DNA of 64,000 nt from PWQG01 sp040882255 (GTDB lineage Bacteria; Pseudomonadota; Gammaproteobacteria; Pseudomonadales; Pseudohongiellaceae). Below the pieces are notes generated by a model. That model was not told the DNA's origin and searched no databases. It saw nothing but the letters and a program-made list of their open reading frames with translations. Of the stretch, positions 1 to 7,205 are shown in pieces. Each line of letters starts with the position of its first letter. Within the stretch, counting starts at the first letter, position 1. The translations under genes were made by a program, and so were the position numbers. The stretch is from positions 62,001 to 126,000 of the forward strand of contig JBBEBP010000007.1 of assembly GCA_040882255.1 (NCBI GenBank). The letters are read 5' to 3'.

Positions 1-105
1 CAGGCGGTCCAGCAACAGCACCAGAAGAACGGAGAAAACCACCACGACGCTGGCAATCACGGTGGCGGGCAGGGCGGATCCTGAATGACGGAGTGGTACT
101 TTCAT
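1..105 (-). CDS. N-terminal fragment of a membrane protein (truncated by window edge)
   Basis: The minus strand opens with ATG at 105 and stays open to base 1, giving 35 residues. A short basic segment (MKVPLRHSG) is followed by a strongly hydrophobic stretch rich in V and L, about residues 13 to 33, ending in DRL. This looks like a first membrane anchor or an uncleaved signal, as found in sensor kinases, chemoreceptors and many other proteins. The rest lies outside the window, so no function can be assigned. It is divergent from the lipoprotein gene at 196, and the 90 bases between them must hold both promoters. Confidence 0.5.
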   Translation of the reverse strand, partial: MKVPLRHSGSALPATVIASVVVVFSVLLVLLLDRL

Positions 106-195
106 GCTGCGCGGTGCTTTGCCTTGAGCAATGATGGCGATAAGATACGGTCCTGTTGATAATAATGGCCCCGAGAGGCCGGGAGTACAAGCGTC

Positions 196-837
196 ATGCA
201 TGGCACTACAATTTACAGTGTGATCCGGCGGTATCGGCACGCCATTATCGCATTGGCTGCGGCAGCCGCGCTGGCGGCCTGCGCCGGCGGTCAGATCGAT
301 GAACTGGAGGCACAACTGGCGCAGCAGCATTCGGAACTCCAGCAGTTGCGGGAACAGACCGAGGAACAGGCAGTGGCGCTGGAAGAGGCCCGGGCCGCCG
401 CAGAGGAAGCGGAGCGTCAGCGCCGGGAAACCGAACAGACGCTGGAAGCAGAACGGGAGAGGCTGGAGGCCGCCCGGCAGAGGGCAGAGGAGCAGGCCCG
501 CCGGGAGGCAGCCAGGGCGCGTGAGCAGGAAGAGGCCCTTGAGGCCCTCGCGCTGGCGCGGCAGCAGGAGCAGCGCGAAGACCGTATTGCAGGCCTGGAA
601 GAGGAACTGGCCGCGCTTCAGCAGCGCATCCAACAGGGCGAGCGCGCCAATGGCCGGATGCGCGATGCGATTGTGGCCGCTGAAGAGTTGTTACAGATGC
701 TGGACAGTGAGCAGCAGAAGTATGATGACGTTGACGCGGCCGGCCAGACCCGGGTGCCTCTGCAGAAAGAGCTGATTGCGGATCAGGAAGAGCGTTTGAA
801 TCGCCTGGTTGATGAGGCCAGGTCGCTGACGGACTGA
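196..837 (+). CDS. Putative coiled-coil lipoprotein of unknown function
   Basis: 213 residues. The N terminus has a basic start, a hydrophobic alanine-rich core and a lipobox-like LAAC near residues 26 to 29, so the product is probably a lipoprotein exported by Sec. From about residue 33 to 160 it is an almost uninterrupted run of E, Q, A, R and L with heptad character, a long alpha-helical coiled coil. The C-terminal 50 residues are more mixed (VAAEELLQMLDSEQQ and onward). No enzymatic motif is visible. The helical build resembles periplasmic spacer or scaffold lipoproteins, but that is only a structural analogy. It is convergent with the secreted protein gene at 861. Confidence 0.7.
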   Translation: MHGTTIYSVIRRYRHAIIALAAAAALAACAGGQIDELEAQLAQQHSELQQLREQTEEQAVALEEARAAAEEAERQRRETEQTLEAERERLEAARQRAEEQARREAARAREQEEALEALALARQQEQREDRIAGLEEELAALQQRIQQGERANGRMRDAIVAAEELLQMLDSEQQKYDDVDAAGQTRVPLQKELIADQEERLNRLVDEARSLTD

Positions 838-865
838 CGGCTGGCAGGTCCGGGGCTACGTCAGT
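833..865. other. Inverted repeat between convergent genes
   Basis: Perfect 7-base arms ACTGACG (833-839) and CGTCAGT (859-865) flank a 19-base loop and span the stop codons of the two convergent genes. It could act as a weak bidirectional terminator, but there is no T-run on either side, so the role is uncertain. Confidence 0.3.
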
Positions 866-1436
866 CGAAAGGCAGCCGTTCAAAGTGGTACATGACCCAC
901 TGACGTTCCGTCTGTCTTTCATTCTGCTCATCGTCCCAGCTGAGCCGGACTTCGCGCACGCACTGGAATATGCGGAATGAGCGCGTATCCTCGATGATAA
1001 GGCCTCGTACCGAGGGGTTCAGCGTGTAATTGGAGATTTCTTTGAGGCGCCAGTCTTCCCGGAGGGTCTCTTCCACGCAGTTGTTGCCGGACAGCAAGTC
1101 AATGTAGGGCTTCGCGGTTTCCGCCCAGGCTCCCGCCGGAACCTCCAGATCGATGTCCAGTTCCGTATCGTCACCGCTACCGGGAGTCTGGAAGACGACT
1201 GAGTGCAGTGTAACGTTCTCGTCCCCGCGGTTGTGGGCAACGATGCGCAGTCCTGCATTGCTGTTGACCGACCAGGCCGCCGAAGAGATTGCGTATTTTA
1301 CCGGGTGCTCGTCGGTGCGTGGCCCCAGGGCCAGCGGATCCTCTGACGGTTGCTGGGCCAGCGCTTCCGCCTGCACCATCGACAGGACAGCGAACAGGCC
1401 GCTGGCAAGGTGTGCTTTGCATTGTCCGGGACGCAT
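861..1436 (-). CDS. Secreted protein of unknown function
   Basis: 191 residues from the ATG at 1436. A longer in-frame start at 1574 exists, but the internal start places a classical signal peptide (MRPGQCKAHL, a hydrophobic core, then AEALAQQ) at the N terminus, with likely cleavage after about residue 26. The mature part looks beta-rich, contains two cysteines that could form a disulfide (NNCVEE and FQCVRE), and ends in ERLPFD. I do not recognise the family and see no catalytic motif. Sequence composition is like that of the neighbours. Confidence 0.6.
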   Translation of the reverse strand: MRPGQCKAHLASGLFAVLSMVQAEALAQQPSEDPLALGPRTDEHPVKYAISSAAWSVNSNAGLRIVAHNRGDENVTLHSVVFQTPGSGDDTELDIDLEVPAGAWAETAKPYIDLLSGNNCVEETLREDWRLKEISNYTLNPSVRGLIIEDTRSFRIFQCVREVRLSWDDEQNERQTERQWVMYHFERLPFD

Positions 1437-1631
1437 GGTAGAGGATCCGATTGTTGCCTGACGGTGAGCAATGGAACACTTTTTGATGATCGAGATCAAG
1501 CCCTGCAGCGTGACAAACCGTGTCTGGCCATGGATTGTCACGTGTACCCGTATACCGCGCCGGGGGATGTTCAATGGCAGAAGGAATATGGATAATGATC
1601 ACGCATTCGCTGCGGCCTACGGAGGAGATGC

Positions 1632-2450
1632 GTGAGCAGACTGGATAGTATACGACACATCATCTGCATTGCCTCGGGCAAGGGTGGGGTCGGCAAGTCC
1701 ACAACGGCCCTCAACCTTGCTGTGGCATTGCAGCAGCAGGGTCTGAAAGTCGGTCTGCTGGATGCCGATGTCTATGGGCCCAGTCAGCCCACCATGCTCG
1801 GCACTCGCGCGGGGACGCGGCCGGTGGTCCGGGATGGCAAGTTCATGGAGCCAGTGGTAGCGCATGGCATAGAGGCCAATTCCATGGGTTTCCTGGTGGA
1901 TGGCAGTACGGCGATGGTCTGGCGTGCTCCGATGATCGTCGGCGCCTTCAAACAACTATTGCAGCAGACTCTCTGGTCCGAGCTGGATTATCTGATTGTC
2001 GACATGCCGCCGGGGACGGGAGACATACAGTTGAGTCTTTCGCAATCCGTCAGGCTGACTGGCGCTATCATTGTCACCACGCCACAGGATGTAGCGCTGC
2101 TGGATGCGCGCAAGGGGATCGAGATGTTCCGTAAGGTCGACGTCCCTCTTCTTGGTGTAGTGGAGAACATGGGCGTGCATATCTGTTCGCATTGTGGACA
2201 TGCCGAGGCTATTTTCGGAGAAGGCGGTGGTGAGCAGTTATCACATGACTACGGTGTGGAGGTGATCGGGTCGCTGCCGCTGGATCTGTCCATTCGCGAG
2301 CAGTCGGACTCCGGCATACCGATTCTGGTTGCCAAACCGGATGGCCAGGTGGCCCGTGCCTACCATGCGCTGGCGGATCGTGTTCGAGAGCAGGTCGAAT
2401 CCGGTGACCGCAAGGTTGATTCCCCGCGTCTGTCGGTCAGCGATGACTGA
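1632..2450 (+). CDS. apbC: Mrp/ApbC-family Fe-S cluster carrier ATPase
   Basis: 272-residue MinD-like P-loop ATPase of the Mrp/ApbC/Nbp35 group, cytoplasmic scaffolds or carriers that deliver Fe-S clusters to target proteins. The deviant Walker A GKGGVGKST is at residues 16-24, LIVDMPPGTGD is at 121-131, and the cluster-binding CSHC pair is Cys185 and Cys188. The N-terminal DUF59/MIP18 extension of E. coli Mrp is absent, so this is the short form. The start is GTG at 1632: GGAGG at 1621-1625 precedes it, and the nearby ATG at 1628 runs into a stop after six codons. metG, a common neighbour in other species, is not here. Confidence 0.9.
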   Translation: MSRLDSIRHIICIASGKGGVGKSTTALNLAVALQQQGLKVGLLDADVYGPSQPTMLGTRAGTRPVVRDGKFMEPVVAHGIEANSMGFLVDGSTAMVWRAPMIVGAFKQLLQQTLWSELDYLIVDMPPGTGDIQLSLSQSVRLTGAIIVTTPQDVALLDARKGIEMFRKVDVPLLGVVENMGVHICSHCGHAEAIFGEGGGEQLSHDYGVEVIGSLPLDLSIREQSDSGIPILVAKPDGQVARAYHALADRVREQVESGDRKVDSPRLSVSDD

Positions 2451-2477
2451 CGCGCCTCTGGCAGGAGTCTGAACACA

Positions 2478-4142
2478 ATGGAGTTTTTCAACGACTGGCT
2501 GATCATCCTGGACGGGTTTCTGGGCGGCGCGGCGTGGTTCCCGGCGCTGTTGTTGCTGACCGGCCTGTTTTTCACCTTTTACCTTCGATTTCCGCAGATA
2601 CGTTATTTCCGCCATGGAATGGCCGTGCTGCGTGGCCGGTTTGATACCGAGGGGGCGCCCGGTGATATCAGTCATTTCCGGGCACTGAGCACCGCGCTGT
2701 CCGGTACCGTTGGCACTGGCAATATCGGTGGCGTGGCATTCGCACTGTTTCTGGGCGGGCCGGCCGCGTTGTTCTGGATGTGGCTCACTGCCTTTCTGGG
2801 TATGGCCACCAAGTTCGTGGAAGTGACCCTGTCACACAAATATCGTGAGCAGTCGGCTGACGGCACCATGGCCGGCGGCCCCATGTACTACATGGAGAAG
2901 AGGCTTAACGCCCGCTGGCTGGCTACCCTGTTCGCCATTGCGGCCATCGCCACCTCCTTTGGTATGGGCAATTTTCCGCAGATCAACAGCATCGCTGCCG
3001 GGATGGAAAGCTCTTTTGCCATTGACCCGCTGGTGACCGGATCGATACTGACTGTGCTGCTGGCGCTGGTGATCGTGGGTGGCATACGTCGTATTGCCGC
3101 AGTGGCGTCCCGGCTTGTACCCGGCATGGCCCTGTTGTATGTGCTCGGTGCACTGGCCGTCATCCTGCCCAACATGGGCAACGTGATCCCTTCTTTTGTG
3201 GCTATTTTCCGGGACGTGTTCACCGGCTCGGCCGCCGCCGGCGGTTTTCTGGGTGCCAGCATGGCCTACGCGTTCAATCGCGGTGTCAATCGGGGGCTGT
3301 TCTCCAATGAGGCGGGGCTGGGGTCGGCGGCCATCGCCCATGCGTCGGCCCGCACACGCGAGCCGGTGGACGAGGGCATGGTTTCATTGCTGGAGCCGTT
3401 CATCGACACGATCGTGGTCTGCACCATCACCGGTCTGGTGATTCTCTCCTCCGGCGTCTGGACGGAGAAGCACCATAATACCTTCGCACGCGCGGATCTG
3501 GAGTTGCTCAGTGGAGAGTACACGGACACTGTGGCGGCGGACAGGCAGGCCCTGTTCTCGTACCTCGTGGACGCCGATGACAGCACGGTGGAGCCACATT
3601 CCGGCGAGCTCAGCCTGGAAGACGGACGGATTGCCGATGGCCAGGACGTGACCGTCATTCATGCGCGCTCCGTAGCGGAAGATGTGCGGTTCCTGCGCGC
3701 TGGCGAGCCGGTCAGCGGAACATTGGCGGTTAGCGGCGGGCAGTTGACGGATGGTGATGTGGTGGTCGAGGGGCGTTCGCTGCTGCATTCCGTCCCGCTG
3801 ACTTCGATGGCGTTCAGCCGCGGGTGGCTGGGAGACCTGGGCCCGCATATCGTTTCCCTCGGACTGTTGCTGTTTGCATTCTCCACGGCCATCGCCTGGT
3901 CTTATTACGGCGACCGGTGCGTGACGTATCTGCTCGGATCATGGGCGGTATTACCGTACCGGCTGGTTTATATTGGCGGGTTCTTTTTCGCCGCCCTGGC
4001 TGACACCACGGTCGTCTGGAACATTGCCGCCATCACCATGGTGCTGATGGCGGTTCCCAACCTGATTGGTATCCTGTTGTTGCGTGGTGAAATGCGCGAC
4101 GCCGCCAGTGACTACTGGCGGCGCTTCAGTACGCGGGGCTGA
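2478..4142 (+). CDS. AGCS-family alanine/glycine:Na+ symporter with a soluble insert
   Basis: Polytopic inner-membrane transporter of the alanine or glycine:cation symporter family (AlsT/DagA type), importing small neutral amino acids with sodium. Family hallmarks are the segment around residues 72 to 92 (ALSGTVGTGNIGGVA), GPMYYME, and FSNEAGLGSAAIAHA at about 275 to 290. The protein is 554 residues, against about 450 to 500 for typical members. The excess is a hydrophilic, acidic segment at about residues 330 to 440, between two membrane segments where relatives have only a short loop. The reading frame is continuous and codon usage looks normal, so this is an insertion, not an assembly artefact. 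Substrate is inferred from the family only. Confidence 0.88.
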   Translation: MEFFNDWLIILDGFLGGAAWFPALLLLTGLFFTFYLRFPQIRYFRHGMAVLRGRFDTEGAPGDISHFRALSTALSGTVGTGNIGGVAFALFLGGPAALFWMWLTAFLGMATKFVEVTLSHKYREQSADGTMAGGPMYYMEKRLNARWLATLFAIAAIATSFGMGNFPQINSIAAGMESSFAIDPLVTGSILTVLLALVIVGGIRRIAAVASRLVPGMALLYVLGALAVILPNMGNVIPSFVAIFRDVFTGSAAAGGFLGASMAYAFNRGVNRGLFSNEAGLGSAAIAHASARTREPVDEGMVSLLEPFIDTIVVCTITGLVILSSGVWTEKHHNTFARADLELLSGEYTDTVAADRQALFSYLVDADDSTVEPHSGELSLEDGRIADGQDVTVIHARSVAEDVRFLRAGEPVSGTLAVSGGQLTDGDVVVEGRSLLHSVPLTSMAFSRGWLGDLGPHIVSLGLLLFAFSTAIAWSYYGDRCVTYLLGSWAVLPYRLVYIGGFFFAALADTTVVWNIAAITMVLMAVPNLIGILLLRGEMRDAASDYWRRFSTRG

Positions 4143-4163
4143 CGGCTCAACGCAGTCTGCTGT

Positions 4164-5870
4164 TCAGGAGTCCACCGGAACAGCTTGTACCCGCTCCTCC
4201 CCCGGCAGCCGGATATCCTCCACGATGTCCTGTACTTCCTGCGGCGGAGGCGCTGTAAACCGGCAGACCGTCAGCGCCACGACCGTGTTGATCAGTGTCC
4301 CCATCGTACCGATGCCTTCGGGTGAAATGCCGAACCACCAGTTTTCCGGTGTGCTGGCGGCTGGATTGATGAACTTGAAGTACACGATGTAGCTGGCAGT
4401 GAACAGGAAGCCGGTGACCATGCCTGATATGGCGCCTTCCTGGTTCATCCGGCGATAGAAGATGCCCAATACGATGGCCGGGAAGAAAGACGCGGCGGCC
4501 AGTCCGAACGCGAAAGCTACCACCTCGGCGACAAAACCGGGCGGATTGATGCCGAAGTAGCCGGCGATCAGGATGGCGACGAAGATCGCCAGACGGGCAT
4601 ACAGTAATTCCTGTTTTTCCGATATGCCGGGCATGAATGTGCGTTTGAGCAGATCGTGCGAAACGGCGGTGGAGATAACCAGTAGCAGTCCCGCCGCTGT
4701 CGACAGGGCCGCCGCGAGAGCGCCGGCAACCACCAGGGCAATCACCCAGTCCGGCAGGTCGGCGATCTCCGGATTGGCAAGCACCATGATGTCCTGGTTC
4801 ACGGTCAGTTCATTGACGGATTCATCCCCGGAGTACTGCACGGCACCGTCGCCGTTACGGTCCTCGAACTCGATCAGTCCGGTAGTCTCCCAGGTGTTGA
4901 ACCACTCCGGCAGTTCCTCATATGGCGTGTCATGGACCGTGGTCATCAGGTTGACCTTGGAAAAGGCGGCGATGGCCGGTGCCGTGGTGTACAGAAGGGC
5001 GATGAAGATCAGCGCAAAACCGGCCGATTTGCGGGCGTCACGCACGCTGGGTACGGTGAAGAAGCGGATGATGACATGAGGCAGGCCTGCGGTTCCGAAC
5101 ATCAGCGCCGCCGTGATGAAAAACACATCCTGGGTGCTGCGCAGGCCTTCCGTGTAGGCCGGGAAACCGAGTTCAGTGCTGAGTCCGTCGAGCCGGTCCA
5201 GCAGATAGCCGCCGCCGTACTCGGGGGTCAGCTCGGAGCCGAAGCCGATCTGGGGGATCGGGTTGCCGGTCATCAGCAGCGATATGAAGATGGCTGGCAC
5301 CATGTAGGCGAAGATCAGTACGCAGTACTGTGCCACCTGGGTGTAGGTGATGCCCTTCATGCCGCCCATTACCGCGTAGAAGAACACGATGGTCATGCCG
5401 ATGATAACGCCCCAGGTGATGTCCACCTGCAGAAAACGCGAGAAGACGATACCCGCGCCCTGCATCTGCCCGATCACGTACACAAAGGAGACGGCGATGG
5501 CACAGAACAGGGCGACGACACGGGCATTGTTGCCGTAATAGCGGTCTCCGATGAAATCGGGGACGGTGAACTTGCCGAATTTTCGCAGATAGGGTGCCAG
5601 CAACATGGCCAGCAACACGTAGCCGCCGGTCCAGCCCAGCAGGTAGAAGGCGCCATCTCGCCCCAGGAAAGCGATCAGCCCGGCCATGGAAATGAATGAG
5701 GCTGCGGACATCCAGTCGGCGGCCGTGGCCATGCCGTTGGCCAGCGGGTGCACTCCGGCGCTGGCTACATAGAACTCTTTGGTGGATGCAGCCCGTGACC
5801 AGATGGCGATGCCGATATAGAGGCTGAAGGAGAGGAATACGAACAGGTAGGTCCACAATTGTACATTCAC
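4164..5870 (-). CDS. Sodium:solute symporter, large subunit (ActP/VC_2705-like)
   Basis: 568-residue member of the solute:sodium symporter family with about 13 membrane segments. The SSS signature is visible in the early helices (LANGMATAADWMSAASFISM) and in GTAGLPHVIIRFFTVP. A loop around residues 325 to 375 carries a D/E/N-rich stretch (EDRNGDGAVQYSGDE). It overlaps the DUF4212 gene upstream by ATGA, the standard partner of this subgroup, so the two probably form one transporter. ActP-like members carry acetate or other short carboxylates, but this two-subunit group has been linked to several small organic anions, so the substrate is left open. Confidence 0.88.
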   Translation of the reverse strand: MNVQLWTYLFVFLSFSLYIGIAIWSRAASTKEFYVASAGVHPLANGMATAADWMSAASFISMAGLIAFLGRDGAFYLLGWTGGYVLLAMLLAPYLRKFGKFTVPDFIGDRYYGNNARVVALFCAIAVSFVYVIGQMQGAGIVFSRFLQVDITWGVIIGMTIVFFYAVMGGMKGITYTQVAQYCVLIFAYMVPAIFISLLMTGNPIPQIGFGSELTPEYGGGYLLDRLDGLSTELGFPAYTEGLRSTQDVFFITAALMFGTAGLPHVIIRFFTVPSVRDARKSAGFALIFIALLYTTAPAIAAFSKVNLMTTVHDTPYEELPEWFNTWETTGLIEFEDRNGDGAVQYSGDESVNELTVNQDIMVLANPEIADLPDWVIALVVAGALAAALSTAAGLLLVISTAVSHDLLKRTFMPGISEKQELLYARLAIFVAILIAGYFGINPPGFVAEVVAFAFGLAAASFFPAIVLGIFYRRMNQEGAISGMVTGFLFTASYIVYFKFINPAASTPENWWFGISPEGIGTMGTLINTVVALTVCRFTAPPPQEVQDIVEDIRLPGEERVQAVPVDS

Positions 5871-6142
5871 AGGTCTTCCTCCCCGTCCTGCGCGCTCCGG
5901 TAGTACTTCTCATCCAGTTTGTCCATCAGGTGAATATAGACGAATATCAGGATGACAAAAACATAGATGGCGCCTTGTTGTGCCATCCAGAAACCCAGTT
6001 TGAAGCCGCCAAAGCGGATATTGTCGAGGATATCGGCCAGCAGGATGCCGCAACCGAAGGAAATGAAGAACCACACTGCCAGCAGGATGCTGAGCAGGCG
6101 GATATTGGCACGCCAGTAGGCGCGTCCGCGTGCGTCTTTCAT
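5867..6142 (-). CDS. DUF4212 protein, small subunit of solute:Na+ symporter
   Basis: 91 residues with two membrane helices: one in LLSILLAVWFFISFGCGIL and one in AIYVFVILIFVYIHLMDKL. The layout and the downstream overlap (ATGA) with an SSS transporter are typical of the DUF4212 small subunit, thought to be a stable partner of the large symporter subunit. The C terminus is acidic. The gene is divergent from the LysR gene at 6303, which suggests that regulator controls this transporter. Confidence 0.85.
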   Translation of the reverse strand: MKDARGRAYWRANIRLLSILLAVWFFISFGCGILLADILDNIRFGGFKLGFWMAQQGAIYVFVILIFVYIHLMDKLDEKYYRSAQDGEEDL

Positions 6143-6228
6143 TGGTTCACCCCTATTATTATCGACTTCCGCATCTTACTACTGCTGGTGCACACCGGCA
6201 AAGCGCATTGCCGAATCGGTATTATCAG

Positions 6229-6257
6229 TTTTTATTATTCGCCTGTTGGTGTATTAT
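6229..6257 (+). promoter_or_regulatory. Candidate promoter of the LysR gene
   Basis: TTTTTA (6229-6234) and TATTAT (6252-6257) are separated by 17 bases in the AT-rich divergent gap 6143-6302. The -10 match is good and the -35 is weak. The gap must also hold the promoter of the DUF4212-SSS pair and probably the LysR operator. Confidence 0.35.
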
Positions 6258-6302
6258 TCATGAAATCTATAAACAAGACCGCTGACCCGTGTCCTGACCC
6301 TG

Positions 6303-7202
6303 ATGAGGAACGCCGTCCTGAAAAAAGTCGACCTGAATCTGTTCCTGGTGTTCGATACCATTTATACGGAACGTAACCTCACGCAGGCCGCGCGCTCCCT
6401 GTCGATCACGCAACCTGCGGTCAGTAATGCGCTGTCCCGGTTACGGCGTATTTTCAACGACGAGCTGTTCATTCGCACGTCCCGGGGGATGTTGCCCACG
6501 CCGGTGGCCGACAGTATTGCACACAACGTATCGGGCGCACTGGCGACGCTCAACAACAGCATCATGGAACGGGAAGCCTTCGAGCCTTCGGTGGCCGAGC
6601 GGACGTATCAGTTCAGTATGACTGATCTGGCGGAGGCGGTGGTGCTGCCGCGCCTGTTTCCGTTTTTCGAGCGTGAGGCACCTGGCGTGGGGTTGCAGAG
6701 CTACTACATTAAACGAAATGAGCTGGTACGCCAGTTGTCACGCGGGGAGCTCGACTTCGCCATTGATGTTCCCGTGGTGGAGGATTCCCAGCTTTTCCAC
6801 GAGTCGCTGATCAGTGACCACTATGTCTGCGCTGTGCGTCACGACCACCCGGTGGCGCGCGGCGATCTGGACCTGGAGACCTATCTGGCGCTCAAGCACA
6901 TTCACGTATCGAGCCGACGCAAGGGGCTGGGGCAGGTGGACCTGGCATTGCTCCGGCACAAAGCCGAACGCCGGATCCACCTGCGTGTACAACATTACCG
7001 CGTGGCAGCCGCCGTGGTCAGTGATACGGACCTTGTGATGACGGTCCCGCGTTTTCTCGCCAATCAGTATCAATTGCGCGTACTGGCACTGCCCTTTGAT
7101 GTCCCTCCACTGGATTTGCATCTGTACTGGCATCGTCAGTCCGACAGCGACCATTCGCATCGTTGGCTGCGCGAATCCCTGCTGCAGATGTTCGACGCCT
7201 GA
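6303..7202 (+). CDS. LysR-family transcriptional regulator
   Basis: 299 residues, the usual LTTR length. The N-terminal winged helix-turn-helix lies at about residues 26-48 (LTQAARSLSITQPAVSNALS), followed by the linker helix and a type 2 periplasmic-binding-like effector domain from about residue 90. The head (VDLNLFLVFDTIYTERNLT) resembles the NodD/LeuO/SyrM-like branch. It is divergent from the DUF4212-SSS transporter and only three bases upstream of the S9 peptidase gene, so it may control either or both. The ligand is unknown. Confidence 0.88.
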   Translation: MRNAVLKKVDLNLFLVFDTIYTERNLTQAARSLSITQPAVSNALSRLRRIFNDELFIRTSRGMLPTPVADSIAHNVSGALATLNNSIMEREAFEPSVAERTYQFSMTDLAEAVVLPRLFPFFEREAPGVGLQSYYIKRNELVRQLSRGELDFAIDVPVVEDSQLFHESLISDHYVCAVRHDHPVARGDLDLETYLALKHIHVSSRRKGLGQVDLALLRHKAERRIHLRVQHYRVAAAVVSDTDLVMTVPRFLANQYQLRVLALPFDVPPLDLHLYWHRQSDSDHSHRWLRESLLQMFDA

Positions 7203-7205
7203 ACG

